A stretch of 20,592 nucleotides of DNA. Origin: Candidatus Poseidoniaceae archaeon. GTDB taxonomy: Archaea; Thermoplasmatota; Poseidoniia; Poseidoniales; Poseidoniaceae. Shown here in pieces: positions 7,920 through 16,028 of the stretch. A program made the position numbers and the translations under genes. The stretch lies in contig JAQXFJ010000112.1 of the NCBI GenBank assembly GCA_029250385.1, positions 1 to 20,592 of the forward strand, in the 5' to 3' direction. The notes beneath the pieces are model-generated. The model was not told the origin of the DNA. It worked only from the letters and a program-made list of their open reading frames with translations, and did not search any database. The first letter of the stretch is position 1; each line of letters opens with the position of its first letter.

Positions 7920-8894
7920 ATGAATATCAGACCAAGAATTAATCGTTGGACTCCAGCAAGACGTGACTTAAACTTTGGACATAGCATAATTTCCTGTTTA
8001 GTTCAACCACATTTTGTTGTTGCTGGAAGCGGTGTTGACCAAGAAATTTCCAGTATGCCCGGTATCAATCGACAATCAGTTGATGTATTATTATCAACTA
8101 TTGCTAAGGATATGGCTATGGGGATTACTGCTCACATGCTATTTCCAGTAGTTGATTCTCATGACAAGGATTCTACCGCCTCGAAGGCTTCTAGTCAAGA
8201 TATGCCTCTACAACAAGCGGTCAAGCAGTTAAAATCTAAGTACGGCAAAGATATTGTTTTGATGACAGACGTTTGCCTGTGTACTGCCACAGACCATGGT
8301 CACTGCGGTATTGTCCACAATCACGAAATTGACAACGATTTAACCATTCCAGAGTTATGCAAGATTGCTCAATCGCACGCTGAGGCTGGTGCAGATTATG
8401 TTTCAGCATCTGATATGATGGATGGTAGAGTTAAAGCAATTCGAACAACTCTTGAATCAGCTGGTTTGGTCAATACAGGGATTTTATCTTATTCAGTAAA
8501 ATATGCTTCATCATTTTACGGCCCGTTTAGAGATGCAGCATCTTCTGCACCATCATTTGGTGACCGAGGAAGTCATCAGATGGATATCCGTTCTGGATAT
8601 GATGAGGCGATTCTTGAAGCAGTTAGTGATGAAGCAGAAGGAGCAGATATAATCATGGTAAAACCAGCACTAACCTATCTTGATGTAGTTCGTCAAGTTT
8701 CTGATGCTGTTGCTAGACCTGTTGCTGTGTACAATGTCAGCGGTGAATATTCGATGGTAATGGCCGCAACTCCCGATGAAGAATCTAGAGCAAAAATGGT
8801 TCGTGAGATATTCCACTCCTTCAAAAGGGCCGGGGCTGACGTGATAGTTAGTTACCACACCCGCGAGGCTGTGGCTGGAAACTGGCTTAATTGA
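7920..8894 (+). CDS. hemB: Delta-aminolevulinic acid dehydratase (porphobilinogen synthase)
   Basis: HemB condenses two 5-aminolevulinates into porphobilinogen. The 324-residue protein is full length. The zinc site is of the three-Cys type, DVCLCTATDHGHCG (Cys119, Cys121, Cys129), so this is a zinc enzyme and not the Asp-rich magnesium form. The two Schiff-base lysines are present: Lys194 in YSVKYASSFYGPFRDA and Lys248 in IMVKPALTYLD. The ATG follows the hemC-hemD stop codon without a gap, and a GGTGA inside the previous gene (about 7911-7915) can act as its ribosome site. HemB acts after HemL in the pathway although its gene comes before hemL. Confidence 0.96.
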   Translation: MNIRPRINRWTPARRDLNFGHSIISCLVQPHFVVAGSGVDQEISSMPGINRQSVDVLLSTIAKDMAMGITAHMLFPVVDSHDKDSTASKASSQDMPLQQAVKQLKSKYGKDIVLMTDVCLCTATDHGHCGIVHNHEIDNDLTIPELCKIAQSHAEAGADYVSASDMMDGRVKAIRTTLESAGLVNTGILSYSVKYASSFYGPFRDAASSAPSFGDRGSHQMDIRSGYDEAILEAVSDEAEGADIIMVKPALTYLDVVRQVSDAVARPVAVYNVSGEYSMVMAATPDEESRAKMVREIFHSFKRAGADVIVSYHTREAVAGNWLN

Positions 8895-8899
8895 GGTGA
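8893..8899 (+). promoter_or_regulatory. Ribosome binding site of hemL
   Basis: GAGGTGA overlaps the hemB stop codon and lies 4 bases before the hemL ATG. It is the best match in the window to the complement of an archaeal 16S 3' end. Related GGTGA motifs precede hemB and hemF. Confidence 0.65.
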
Positions 8900-8903
8900 A
8901 TCA

Positions 8904-10193
8904 ATGCAAAGAACCAACTCTGATACCTTGCATCAGGAGGCACTACACCACTTGGTAGGAGGGGTTAATTCACCAGTTAGGGCATTCAAATCGGTGCATG
9001 GAAATCCGATCTACTTCGAAAAAGCCTCTGGCGCCATAGTAACGGATGTTGATGGTAATGAATTAGTCGACTTTGTCCAGTCTTGGGGTCCACTCGTTCA
9101 CGGTCATTCACATCCAAAGATAATTGAAATGGTCTACCAAAAGATGCAGAATGGCACCTCTTTTGGCGCTCCTCACATCGGCGAGATAGAATTGGCTAAG
9201 CGAGTAAAGCAACGATTTCCATACATGGACAAAGTTAGGTTTGTCTCTTCAGGGACTGAAGCAGTAATGAGTGCAGTTAGGCTCGCTAGAGGCTTTACTG
9301 GTAGAGACTTATTGATTAAATTCGAAGGCTGCTACCACGGCCATGTAGACTCACTAATGGTTAGTTCTGGTAGTGGACTTGCCACCTTTGGTATTGCCAG
9401 CAGCCCGGGTATTCCAAAAGATACAGTTGCCACTACACTAGTGGCACCACTTGATGACGAAGATGCAGTAGAATTTCTATTCCAAGAACACGGCGAAGAT
9501 ATTGCAGCAGTAATAATTGAGCCTTTGCCTGCTAATAATGGCTTGTTGGTTCAACGTCATGAGTACTTGGCAAAGTTGAGGTCACTATGTGATGAGTATG
9601 GTGCTTTGTTAATCTTCGATGAAGTGATTAGTGGCTTTAGATTCAAAGATGGTAGTTATGGAGACCTTTCAGGAATTACCCCCGATATCACATCACTTGG
9701 TAAGGTGATAGGCGGCGGGTTACCGGTTGGTGCCTATGGTGCTCGAAGCGAGGTTATGGAACGCCTCTCTCCGCTTGGCCCAGTTTACCAAGCCGGTACG
9801 CTGTCTGGTAATCCACTAGCAATGGCGGCAGGGATAATGACGCTAGATTTACTCGATGATGCGGCATATGACCGATTAGAGTCATTAGGTCAAGTGTTAC
9901 AAGATGCTGTTGAACCTATTTTGGCTAAACATGGCCACCCAATGCGCCTTGTCAGGAGAGGGAGTTTGTTTTGGTTTTCACCAGGGTCAAGTCAACCTCC
10001 CGCAAGAGCCGACCTGATACCATCAACTGCTGGAGCATTATATTCTGATGTTCACAAAGGATTGTTAGAAAAAGGCTACATGTTAGCCCCATCAGCCTAC
10101 GAAATCGGTTTTATTGCAACGGTTCATGAGGAACAACACATTCTTGGTATGGCCCAAGCCTTGGACGAAGTATTGGAAGTCTTGGAGTGGTAG
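8904..10193 (+). CDS. hemL: Glutamate-1-semialdehyde 2,1-aminomutase
   Basis: HemL is a PLP enzyme that converts glutamate-1-semialdehyde from HemA into 5-aminolevulinate. At 429 residues it is full length for the family. It opens with GGVNSPVRAFKSV, and continues with FVQSWGPLVHGHSHP, SSGTEAVMSAVRLARGFTGR, YHGHVDSLMV and FDEVISGFR. The PLP-binding Lys267 lies in TSLGKVIGGGLPVGAYG, and GTLSGNPLAMAAG closes the core. These features separate it from ordinary class-III transaminases. It is 9 bases from hemB and has a strong ribosome site. Its end overlaps or touches the start region of hemE. Confidence 0.96.
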   Translation: MQRTNSDTLHQEALHHLVGGVNSPVRAFKSVHGNPIYFEKASGAIVTDVDGNELVDFVQSWGPLVHGHSHPKIIEMVYQKMQNGTSFGAPHIGEIELAKRVKQRFPYMDKVRFVSSGTEAVMSAVRLARGFTGRDLLIKFEGCYHGHVDSLMVSSGSGLATFGIASSPGIPKDTVATTLVAPLDDEDAVEFLFQEHGEDIAAVIIEPLPANNGLLVQRHEYLAKLRSLCDEYGALLIFDEVISGFRFKDGSYGDLSGITPDITSLGKVIGGGLPVGAYGARSEVMERLSPLGPVYQAGTLSGNPLAMAAGIMTLDLLDDAAYDRLESLGQVLQDAVEPILAKHGHPMRLVRRGSLFWFSPGSSQPPARADLIPSTAGALYSDVHKGLLEKGYMLAPSAYEIGFIATVHEEQHILGMAQALDEVLEVLEW

Positions 10194-10195
10194 GG

Positions 10196-11227
10196 ATGAA
10201 CGGCAAGGAGCGAATAGTTTCGGCACTAAACCTGCAACCTGTAGATAGAACTCCAGTATGGTTTATGCGACAAGCTGGTAGACATTTGCCCGAATATCGT
10301 AAAATAGCTGCAGAACATAATTTTTGGGAACGTTGCATGGATGTTGATCTATGTACTCAAATAACCTTACAGCCACTTGAGAGGTATCAACAAATCGATG
10401 CGGCGATTATTTTCAGTGATATTCTCACACCACTCCCAAGCCTCGGCTATGATGTCGAGTATGGTGGCGGAATAAGAATCAGTGATTTTTCTCTTTCTGA
10501 TGTTGATGATTGGACGGATTTTAGTGCTAGAAAGCACGCACCTTGGGCTGCTGATGGGCTTAAAGCAGTGGGCCAAGAAGTTGGTGATTCAATCGCTAGG
10601 CTAGGATTTGTCGGCTGCCCTTGGACGATTTGTATGTATCTGCTATCTGGTGGGACTGGCGACAAAGATTTCCATAATGCCCGTGCTAAGGTCTATTCAA
10701 ACCCAGAACAAGCCTCCAATATGCTGCTTAAGATGGGTGAAATTGTCGGTGATTTACTAGCTGACCAAGTAATACATGGTGGAGCAGATGGAGTTCAATT
10801 ATTCGACACCTGGGCAGGGCTATTATCGCCTGAGACATATCGTAAATTTGCCATGCCTGCTACTGCTAGAACGATCGAAGTGTTCAGAGAGAAAGTTGGT
10901 AACGATGTCCCCCTAATTCATTATGCTAAAGGCTCAGGACATCTCCATTCAGCAATTAGGGAATATGACATAAATGCCATCTCTCTTGATTGGCGCGATA
11001 ACTTAGCTGATAATAGACAGCAATTTGGGGACAAATTTGCCTTCCAAGGAAATCTAGACCCTTCGCTGCTACATGGCTCCACACAGATGGCTAAACAGGC
11101 CACTAGAGAAGTCCTGAAAGCCGCCGGTGATAAGCCCGGACATATTTTCAATCTTGGACATGGCTTTGCCCCTTCGGCAAGAATCGAATGCGTTGAAACT
11201 GTACTTAGAGAAATTGCAGGTGAATGA
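10196..11227 (+). CDS. hemE: Uroporphyrinogen decarboxylase
   Basis: HemE removes four acetate carboxyls from uroporphyrinogen III to give coproporphyrinogen III, which commits the pathway to the protoporphyrin route. Diagnostic segments are FMRQAGRHLPEYRKI near the N-terminus, IIFSDILTPLPSLGYDVEY with the catalytic Asp, FVGCPWTICMYLLSGG, LFDTWAGLLSP, GNLDPSLL and FNLGHGFAPS near the C-terminus. The product is about 343 residues. I prefer ATG 10196, with GGAG at 10184-10187 and an 8-base spacer, over the in-frame GTG at 10187. The ATG start puts it two bases after the hemL stop. The 3' end overlaps hemF in ATGA. Confidence 0.95.
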   Translation: MNGKERIVSALNLQPVDRTPVWFMRQAGRHLPEYRKIAAEHNFWERCMDVDLCTQITLQPLERYQQIDAAIIFSDILTPLPSLGYDVEYGGGIRISDFSLSDVDDWTDFSARKHAPWAADGLKAVGQEVGDSIARLGFVGCPWTICMYLLSGGTGDKDFHNARAKVYSNPEQASNMLLKMGEIVGDLLADQVIHGGADGVQLFDTWAGLLSPETYRKFAMPATARTIEVFREKVGNDVPLIHYAKGSGHLHSAIREYDINAISLDWRDNLADNRQQFGDKFAFQGNLDPSLLHGSTQMAKQATREVLKAAGDKPGHIFNLGHGFAPSARIECVETVLREIAGE

Positions 11228-12141
11228 CCATGCGTCAAAAAATGGCCGAAATGGTACATCGCATACAAGACGAGATTTGCCAGGTGTTAAGAGAAATTGA
11301 CGGGGTTGATTACCGCCAAGATGAGTGGACTAGAGAAGAAGGCGGTGGCGGAAGAAGCCGAGTTTTTTCTGACGGTAAAGTGTTCGAGAAGGCAGGCGTC
11401 AATGTCAGTATTGTGCACGGTACGTTAAGCCCTCAAGCAGCCAAAAGCATGGGCGGCGGTCATGAATTAAAAGGCGCTGATTTGGATTTTTTTGCTACAG
11501 GAATAAGCCTAGTGTTGCATCCATTAAATCCAATGGCGCCAACAGTACATGCCAATTATCGATACTTTGAGCGGGGAGATGGGAACAAGCCAGGTAGCTG
11601 GTGGTTTGGTGGGGGAGCTGATTTAACTCCAAGTTATTTGTTTGAAGAAGATGCAATTCACTTTCACCAAATACTCAAAGATTCTTGCGACCGTCATGAT
11701 GTTGCAGATTATGACCATTTCAAGCAATGGTGTGATGATTATTTTCATATCAAACATCGTGGAGAAAGAAGAGGTCTTGGTGGTTTATTTTTTGATGATA
11801 TCAATAAAGCCAGCAGAGAAGACTGCTTTGCCTTTGTTACCGATTGTGCAGAATCATTCCTAGAATCATATATTCCAATATTGATGCGCCGTAAGGATTT
11901 ACCATATCGCGAAGAACACAAACAATGGCAACAGATTCGCCGAGGTAGATATGTTGAATTTAACCTAGTATATGATCGTGGAACGACATTTGGTTTGACC
12001 ACCAATGGCAGGATTGAGAGTATTTTGATGTCTCTGCCACTAACTGCGAGATGGGAATATTGTCACGAAGTTGAAGAAGGTAGTGAAGAGGCTAGATTAT
12101 TGCAATACTTGCGTAAACCCAAGGATTGGCTAGATCAGTAA
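11224..12141 (+). CDS. hemF: Oxygen-dependent coproporphyrinogen III oxidase
   Basis: HemF oxidatively decarboxylates two propionates of coproporphyrinogen III to vinyl groups, using O2 and giving protoporphyrinogen IX. The 305-residue protein has the whole family signature: GGGGRSRVF, ISLVLHPLNPMAPTVHANYRYFE (conserved His99 and His109), WWFGGGADLTPSYLF, a helix with AIHFHQI, DYFHIKHRGERRGLGGLFFDD, and EFNLVYDRGTTFGL towards the end. It is the aerobic HemF, unrelated to the radical-SAM HemN. Its ATG overlaps the hemE stop (ATGA), with GGTGA just upstream. HemF is uncommon in archaea, so recent or ancient transfer from bacteria is likely; I infer this from family distribution. Confidence 0.95.
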   Translation: MTMRQKMAEMVHRIQDEICQVLREIDGVDYRQDEWTREEGGGGRSRVFSDGKVFEKAGVNVSIVHGTLSPQAAKSMGGGHELKGADLDFFATGISLVLHPLNPMAPTVHANYRYFERGDGNKPGSWWFGGGADLTPSYLFEEDAIHFHQILKDSCDRHDVADYDHFKQWCDDYFHIKHRGERRGLGGLFFDDINKASREDCFAFVTDCAESFLESYIPILMRRKDLPYREEHKQWQQIRRGRYVEFNLVYDRGTTFGLTTNGRIESILMSLPLTARWEYCHEVEEGSEEARLLQYLRKPKDWLDQ

Positions 12142-12155
12142 AATGAGATGTTATC

Positions 12156-13412
12156 ATGGCAGATTTGCAAAATTGGATTCGTCATGGCGATGAAATGCGG
12201 CGCCCCTTACTAGCGAATGCTGATTTGCTAAAGGCCGAGAAATTGGTAATTGTTGGCGGCGGTTTGTCGGGCCTTTGTTGTGCGCTGCGCATCGCAGAAA
12301 AACGCCCCGAGTTGCCAATTTTATTAGTTGAAAAATCAGCTGAGCTTGGTGGAGTAATCGGAACATGGCAAGAGGAGGAGTGGATTTGTGACCTAGCGGT
12401 TAATGCCACTCGCCCACACCCAGCATTTTGGCGACTAATTGATGATTTACAGCTATCTAGTAAATTTCAAACCTCAAATCCAAAAGCCAAATCTAGATGG
12501 ATTCTGCTAGGTAATAAACCACACAAGTTATCCCTTTTCTCGCTATTGAAAATCGGTCCGTTTAAACTAAGAAAAGCGCTCAAGTTAGTCAGAAATGGTG
12601 GTTATTCAGTTGCAGATTTGGTGCCCAATAAGCAGATAGCTGATGCGTTAACCCTGGGTATTGTCAATGATACCGCATCAAATGTTGATGCGGATTTTTT
12701 GATGCCTTCGGCGACTAAATTTGGTGATAATCCTCCGATAAAAAAGTCAAAACTAGCCTCACTAATTGCCAAGTCATATCCACTATTCACTCCCAAAAAA
12801 GGGACAATAGCCTCGCTAGAAGGCGGTATGATAACGTTGACAAAAGGGCTTATTGAACGTCTCCAAAGCATGCCTAATGTAGAAATAATGCTCAATTATA
12901 ATGCTCAATCTCCCAAGTCGGTAGCTGCGGAAAATAATGTTCCAATCAGTTCGGTTATTTGGTCAGCACCAGGTTTGCAAGATGACTTTGAGAGCACCGA
13001 ATTGTCTATTTTTGCCATAGGTTATGAGGGCCAACAAGTCTCTGGTGTGAAACTAGGCTATGGCACACTAATCCCCAATAAATCACTACCAATAAGTGGT
13101 ATTTTACATGAGAGTGATATTCACCAATCAAAGCGTAGCCCTACTGGACATCGTTTGTTTAGATTGATGGTGCCACATAGTCGATGGGATAAAGACGAAT
13201 CATCGGTGCTTGCCTGTGCTGAGGAATTACTTGCTGAAAAACCAGTCTTGTTTACCAAGATAGGTGAGCGACAAATACCTCGTTACAAACCAGGATATAT
13301 GTCAAAAACTTCTGCTTTGTCGCCTGATTTTACTATGGTTGGTTGGGCAGTCAGTGGGGTTTCTATTACTCACGTTGTTGATGAAGCAGAGCGAGTTGCA
13401 GAATTATTCTAA
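12156..13412 (+). CDS. hemY: FAD-dependent protoporphyrinogen oxidase (HemY type)
   Basis: The product, 418 residues, is an FAD-dependent oxidase that converts protoporphyrinogen IX to protoporphyrin IX. The FAD-binding segment is KLVIVGGGLSGLCCAL (GGGLSG at 34-39), followed by the ribose-binding acidic end ILLVEKSAELGGVIGTW. The middle is divergent from well-known HemY. GGMITLTKGLIERL corresponds to the conserved substrate-domain segment. SGILHESDI with PTGHRLFRLMV matches the usual late strand pair. The C-terminus, MVGWAVSGVSITHVVDEAERVAELF, is the second FAD-contact segment. About 26 residues precede the Rossmann fold; an ATG at 12195 is a possible alternative start. Placement between hemF and hemH makes this function much more likely than a generic amine oxidase or desaturase. 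Confidence 0.87.
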   Translation: MADLQNWIRHGDEMRRPLLANADLLKAEKLVIVGGGLSGLCCALRIAEKRPELPILLVEKSAELGGVIGTWQEEEWICDLAVNATRPHPAFWRLIDDLQLSSKFQTSNPKAKSRWILLGNKPHKLSLFSLLKIGPFKLRKALKLVRNGGYSVADLVPNKQIADALTLGIVNDTASNVDADFLMPSATKFGDNPPIKKSKLASLIAKSYPLFTPKKGTIASLEGGMITLTKGLIERLQSMPNVEIMLNYNAQSPKSVAAENNVPISSVIWSAPGLQDDFESTELSIFAIGYEGQQVSGVKLGYGTLIPNKSLPISGILHESDIHQSKRSPTGHRLFRLMVPHSRWDKDESSVLACAEELLAEKPVLFTKIGERQIPRYKPGYMSKTSALSPDFTMVGWAVSGVSITHVVDEAERVAELF

Positions 13413-14440
13413 GCACTAACTACTGCTTGGAACTTTTTATTGATTAAATTACCAAGTCCTTTAATCCAGTCCTCATTATCATTTAGGCATTTGATAACTG
13501 TTAGTTCTTCTCCACCTAGGCCAATGAAGTGTTCTCTGATTCCAATATCTAGTTCTTCCAAGGTCTCGAGTCCGTCGGCCAAGAATGCAGGGGCTACTAT
13601 CGCCAATTTCTTGACTCCTCGCTCAACAAGTTCGGCAACCTTGTCCAAAGTTGAGGGCTCTAACCATTTCACTGGTCCAAGGCGACTTTGAAAACTAAGT
13701 GACCACTGATCGGGTTTTAGACCTAATAATCCAACAACGGTCTGGGTAGTTTTCATGCAATGATGGCCATAACAAAGTGAATTGGCTTCGCTGGCAATTG
13801 AGCAACAATCGTTTACTTTCTGACAGTGATTCTTGGATTTGTCTATTCGTTTGACGTGGGAAACTGGCAGACCATGGTAGGAAAATAATAAGTGAGTATC
13901 CTTTTGTAGTCCAGCTTCAATTGATTTTGCTAGAGGTACTACATATTCCTCATCGGTTTCAAAATGGCCCATTTCTACTATATTTGGCTGCCAGTTCATC
14001 TTTTTGAGTTGTTTGTAAGTATGCTTTAATGCAGACTCAGTAGTTGCTTGAGCATAGTGTGGAAACATTGGTAATAATAACAATTCATCAACACCTTTAG
14101 ATTGTAATTTTTCTAAACCATGCAGAATACTTGGGTTGCCATAACGCATGGCAAATTCAAATTCAATTTGGTCATTGGTTGAATTCAATGATTTGGTAAT
14201 TCGGTCTGAGTATACTCTTAATGGTGAGCCGTCTTCCATCCATATTTTTTGATACAATGGGGCGATTTTCTTTGGTCTTACCCGTAATATGATTCCCCTT
14301 ACCAGAAATTGACGGACTAAGTATGGTGCATCAATAACATCAGGGTCTAGAAGGAATTCTCTAAGATAATCTCTCACAGATTTTACCGTCGGCTCGTCGG
14401 GTGTTCCAACATTGATAAGCAAGACACCTTTCTTGGCCAT
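13409..14440 (-). CDS. hemH: Ferrochelatase with Cys-rich insertion
   Basis: HemH inserts Fe2+ into protoporphyrin IX, completing protoheme. The 343-residue protein begins KGVLLINVGTPDEP and has YQKIWMEDGSPLRVYS, LLLPMFPHYAQATTES, LLFSYHGLPVSHVKR with catalytic His189, WSLSFQSRLGPVKWLEP, and APAFLADGLETLEELDI with the conserved acidic helix. After the catalytic His, Cys206, Cys212, Cys213, Cys223 and Cys228 form a Cys-rich segment like that of Bacteroidota-type ferrochelatases and could bind a [2Fe-2S] cluster. The gene is convergent with hemY and their stop codons overlap by 4 bases. It therefore needs its own promoter, probably in 14441-14584. Confidence 0.95.
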   Translation of the reverse strand: MAKKGVLLINVGTPDEPTVKSVRDYLREFLLDPDVIDAPYLVRQFLVRGIILRVRPKKIAPLYQKIWMEDGSPLRVYSDRITKSLNSTNDQIEFEFAMRYGNPSILHGLEKLQSKGVDELLLLPMFPHYAQATTESALKHTYKQLKKMNWQPNIVEMGHFETDEEYVVPLAKSIEAGLQKDTHLLFSYHGLPVSHVKRIDKSKNHCQKVNDCCSIASEANSLCYGHHCMKTTQTVVGLLGLKPDQWSLSFQSRLGPVKWLEPSTLDKVAELVERGVKKLAIVAPAFLADGLETLEELDIGIREHFIGLGGEELTVIKCLNDNEDWIKGLGNLINKKFQAVVSA

Positions 14441-14584
14441 ACTTTTTGCATCGAACCTTTCTTAATAATGATTTGTCACCACGCAGTTCTTGGATAATTC
14501 TATATCTTAGCAAATTGATTATTTCGTCATAAGTTTGCGGTGTTCTTTATTTTGTGGTGCCTACAGGGCTGGTTGGTTCACATC
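14441..14584. promoter_or_regulatory. Divergent intergenic region between hemH and the PRC-barrel gene
   Basis: This 144-base AT-rich gap should hold promoters for both outward genes. On the minus strand, TATTAAG (14461-14467) lies 20 bases before the hemH ATG, a distance that suits a TATA box for a leaderless transcript. On the plus strand, TTTATTTT near 14545-14552 lies about 32 bases before the PRC-barrel ATG at 14585. Neither element is a strong consensus match. Confidence 0.35.
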
Positions 14585-14845
14585 ATGACGCAGGGCGAAG
14601 ACAATGTTTCTCGATTGGCAGGTATGGAGGTCTACTTGCCGACTGGACAGAAACTCGGCGTTGTATATGATGTGGTAATCGATACCGACGGTATCAAATG
14701 CACTCACATTTTTGTCAAGGAGACCGACCATGAATTAGTAGAAGCAGGGATAAATGTTGCAATCCCGTGGCGCTGGGTTCGTGGTGTAAACGACATCGTC
14801 CTACTTCGCTGGTTTCCCCCAACTCCAATACCAATGAGCAAATGA
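14585..14845 (+). CDS. PRC-barrel domain protein
   Basis: The product, 86 residues, is a single PRC-barrel domain. RLAGMEVYLPTGQKLGVVYDVVIDTDG is the hallmark pair of strands: a name-tag strand, a glycine turn, and the V.DVVID strand. HIFVKE follows, and then NVAIPWRWVRGVNDIVLLR, the usual closing strands. Proteins of this size are common in Euryarchaeota and are thought to act in RNA metabolism or as adaptors. The archaeal FtsZ-associated CdpB proteins also use this fold, so a cell-division role is possible. ATG 14585 is preferred; the GTG at 14540 would add 15 hydrophobic residues foreign to the family. It is 9 bases upstream of the RNase Z gene and is probably co-transcribed with it. Confidence 0.8.
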   Translation: MTQGEDNVSRLAGMEVYLPTGQKLGVVYDVVIDTDGIKCTHIFVKETDHELVEAGINVAIPWRWVRGVNDIVLLRWFPPTPIPMSK

Positions 14846-14854
14846 GGCTATTAG

Positions 14855-15982
14855 ATGGGTCTAGAAATTCATGTCTTAGGTACGTCATCTGCACGACCAA
14901 CCAGTATTCGTCAGGTAAGTGGTAGTTTAATTTCTTGTGATGAGGGGATTGTTGTTGTAGATGCGGGTGAGGGTTTTCAAAGCCGTTTTTCAACTCAAAG
15001 AAAGCGCATGAAAAATCACGAATCATATCATCTGAAATCAAGTAAAGTGAGTGCATTATGTCTTACCCATGGACATCTAGACCACACCTGGGGGGTCTTA
15101 CCTTGGTTACAATCAATGTCGCTTGATAACAGAAACCAACCCTTACTGATAATTGGTCCTACTTCAAGTGAGGTTGTTGACTCATTGTTAGAAAATACTA
15201 CAATGCCAGACGATGCACCGCACTCAGACTTATCTCTACAGTTTCAATTCTGGCACAAATTAGGCGGCACTAGTGAAAATTTAGGCTATCAAGTAAGGTG
15301 GGTTCTTGGAGATGTGGCGGGCGACAGGTGGTTGGAATTTGATACTAGTACCGGCAAGGTAATCCAGTTACCTAATCAACCCCAACCACAAGGATGGCGA
15401 AATAATCGTATCGATGCTTTATCGACAGTACATACCATTCCATCATGTGCATGGAAATTATCAACTAAAGAAAAACCGGGCAAATTTGATCGTTTAAGAG
15501 CAGTTGAACTAGGTCTAAATGATGAACAACGGGCTCAATTAGCTGCTGGAGATGATGTTTTGCATAACGAAGAAACTCTACATGGTAAACAATTTAGGGG
15601 CGCTAATGCTCAATCAATTTCAGCAGTGATTTCTGGTGATACCTCAGAAATGGCGCCAGGTATTGCACAATTATCCGGATGTAATTTACTTATTCATGAA
15701 GCAACCTTCCTCAACGATTGGAGCCAGCATGCTGAAGATTATTTGCACAGTACGGCAGCTGGTGCAGCAAGAACTGCGGTTAAATGTAATGCCCAACATC
15801 TTGTTTTAACTCATTATGGGGCTCGTATCAAAGTTCCAAATGATTCCATCGAGGAAGCCAAGGAAGTCTTGTCTAATACTAATATTCAAGTCACTGCGGC
15901 TTGGGACGGTGACCGATTACTTATCGGTGATGATGGTTTAACAAACCATCTTTATTGGCGTGATAACGGCTGGAGTCGCTGA
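14855..15982 (+). CDS. rnz: Ribonuclease Z (tRNA 3' processing endonuclease)
   Basis: RNase Z cuts the 3' trailer of tRNA precursors. The 375-residue metallo-beta-lactamase protein has LGTSSARPTSIRQVSGSLI at the N-terminus, the zinc motif LTHGHLDHTWG (His72, His74, Asp76, His77), an EKPGKFDRLRAVELGL segment typical of RNase Z, SGDTSEM with a ligand Asp, IHEATF, HSTAAGAA, and LTHYGARI with the last His. It is longer than the usual 300-310 residues. The extra length lies mainly at about 105-190, between the zinc motif and the core, where the flexible exosite region would be expected; this may be a lineage-specific insertion. The following gene starts 46 bases after its stop when the ATG at 16029 is used. 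Confidence 0.88.
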   Translation: MGLEIHVLGTSSARPTSIRQVSGSLISCDEGIVVVDAGEGFQSRFSTQRKRMKNHESYHLKSSKVSALCLTHGHLDHTWGVLPWLQSMSLDNRNQPLLIIGPTSSEVVDSLLENTTMPDDAPHSDLSLQFQFWHKLGGTSENLGYQVRWVLGDVAGDRWLEFDTSTGKVIQLPNQPQPQGWRNNRIDALSTVHTIPSCAWKLSTKEKPGKFDRLRAVELGLNDEQRAQLAAGDDVLHNEETLHGKQFRGANAQSISAVISGDTSEMAPGIAQLSGCNLLIHEATFLNDWSQHAEDYLHSTAAGAARTAVKCNAQHLVLTHYGARIKVPNDSIEEAKEVLSNTNIQVTAAWDGDRLLIGDDGLTNHLYWRDNGWSR

Positions 15983-16028
15983 TTCATTGAAGCGTTCATT
16001 TCAAGTGTATGTCACCATACAGCGCAAT

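Noticed and set aside
11642..11863. Short open frame inside hemF, and similar frames opposite other heme genes
   Set aside because: They lie wholly within well-supported genes in other frames, with no ribosome site or family character.
12156..13412. Generic amine oxidase or phytoene desaturase
   Set aside because: The C-terminal FAD segment, the late PTGHRLF strand and the position between hemF and hemH favour protoporphyrinogen oxidase.
14540..14584. GTG start giving the PRC-barrel protein 15 extra hydrophobic residues
   Set aside because: The extension lacks family similarity, lies in the likely promoter region, and a good ATG exists at 14585.
15960..16028. GTG start for the PKD protein overlapping RNase Z
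   Set aside because: It would put 23 residues before a normal signal peptide; ATG 16029 gives a standard exported N-terminus.
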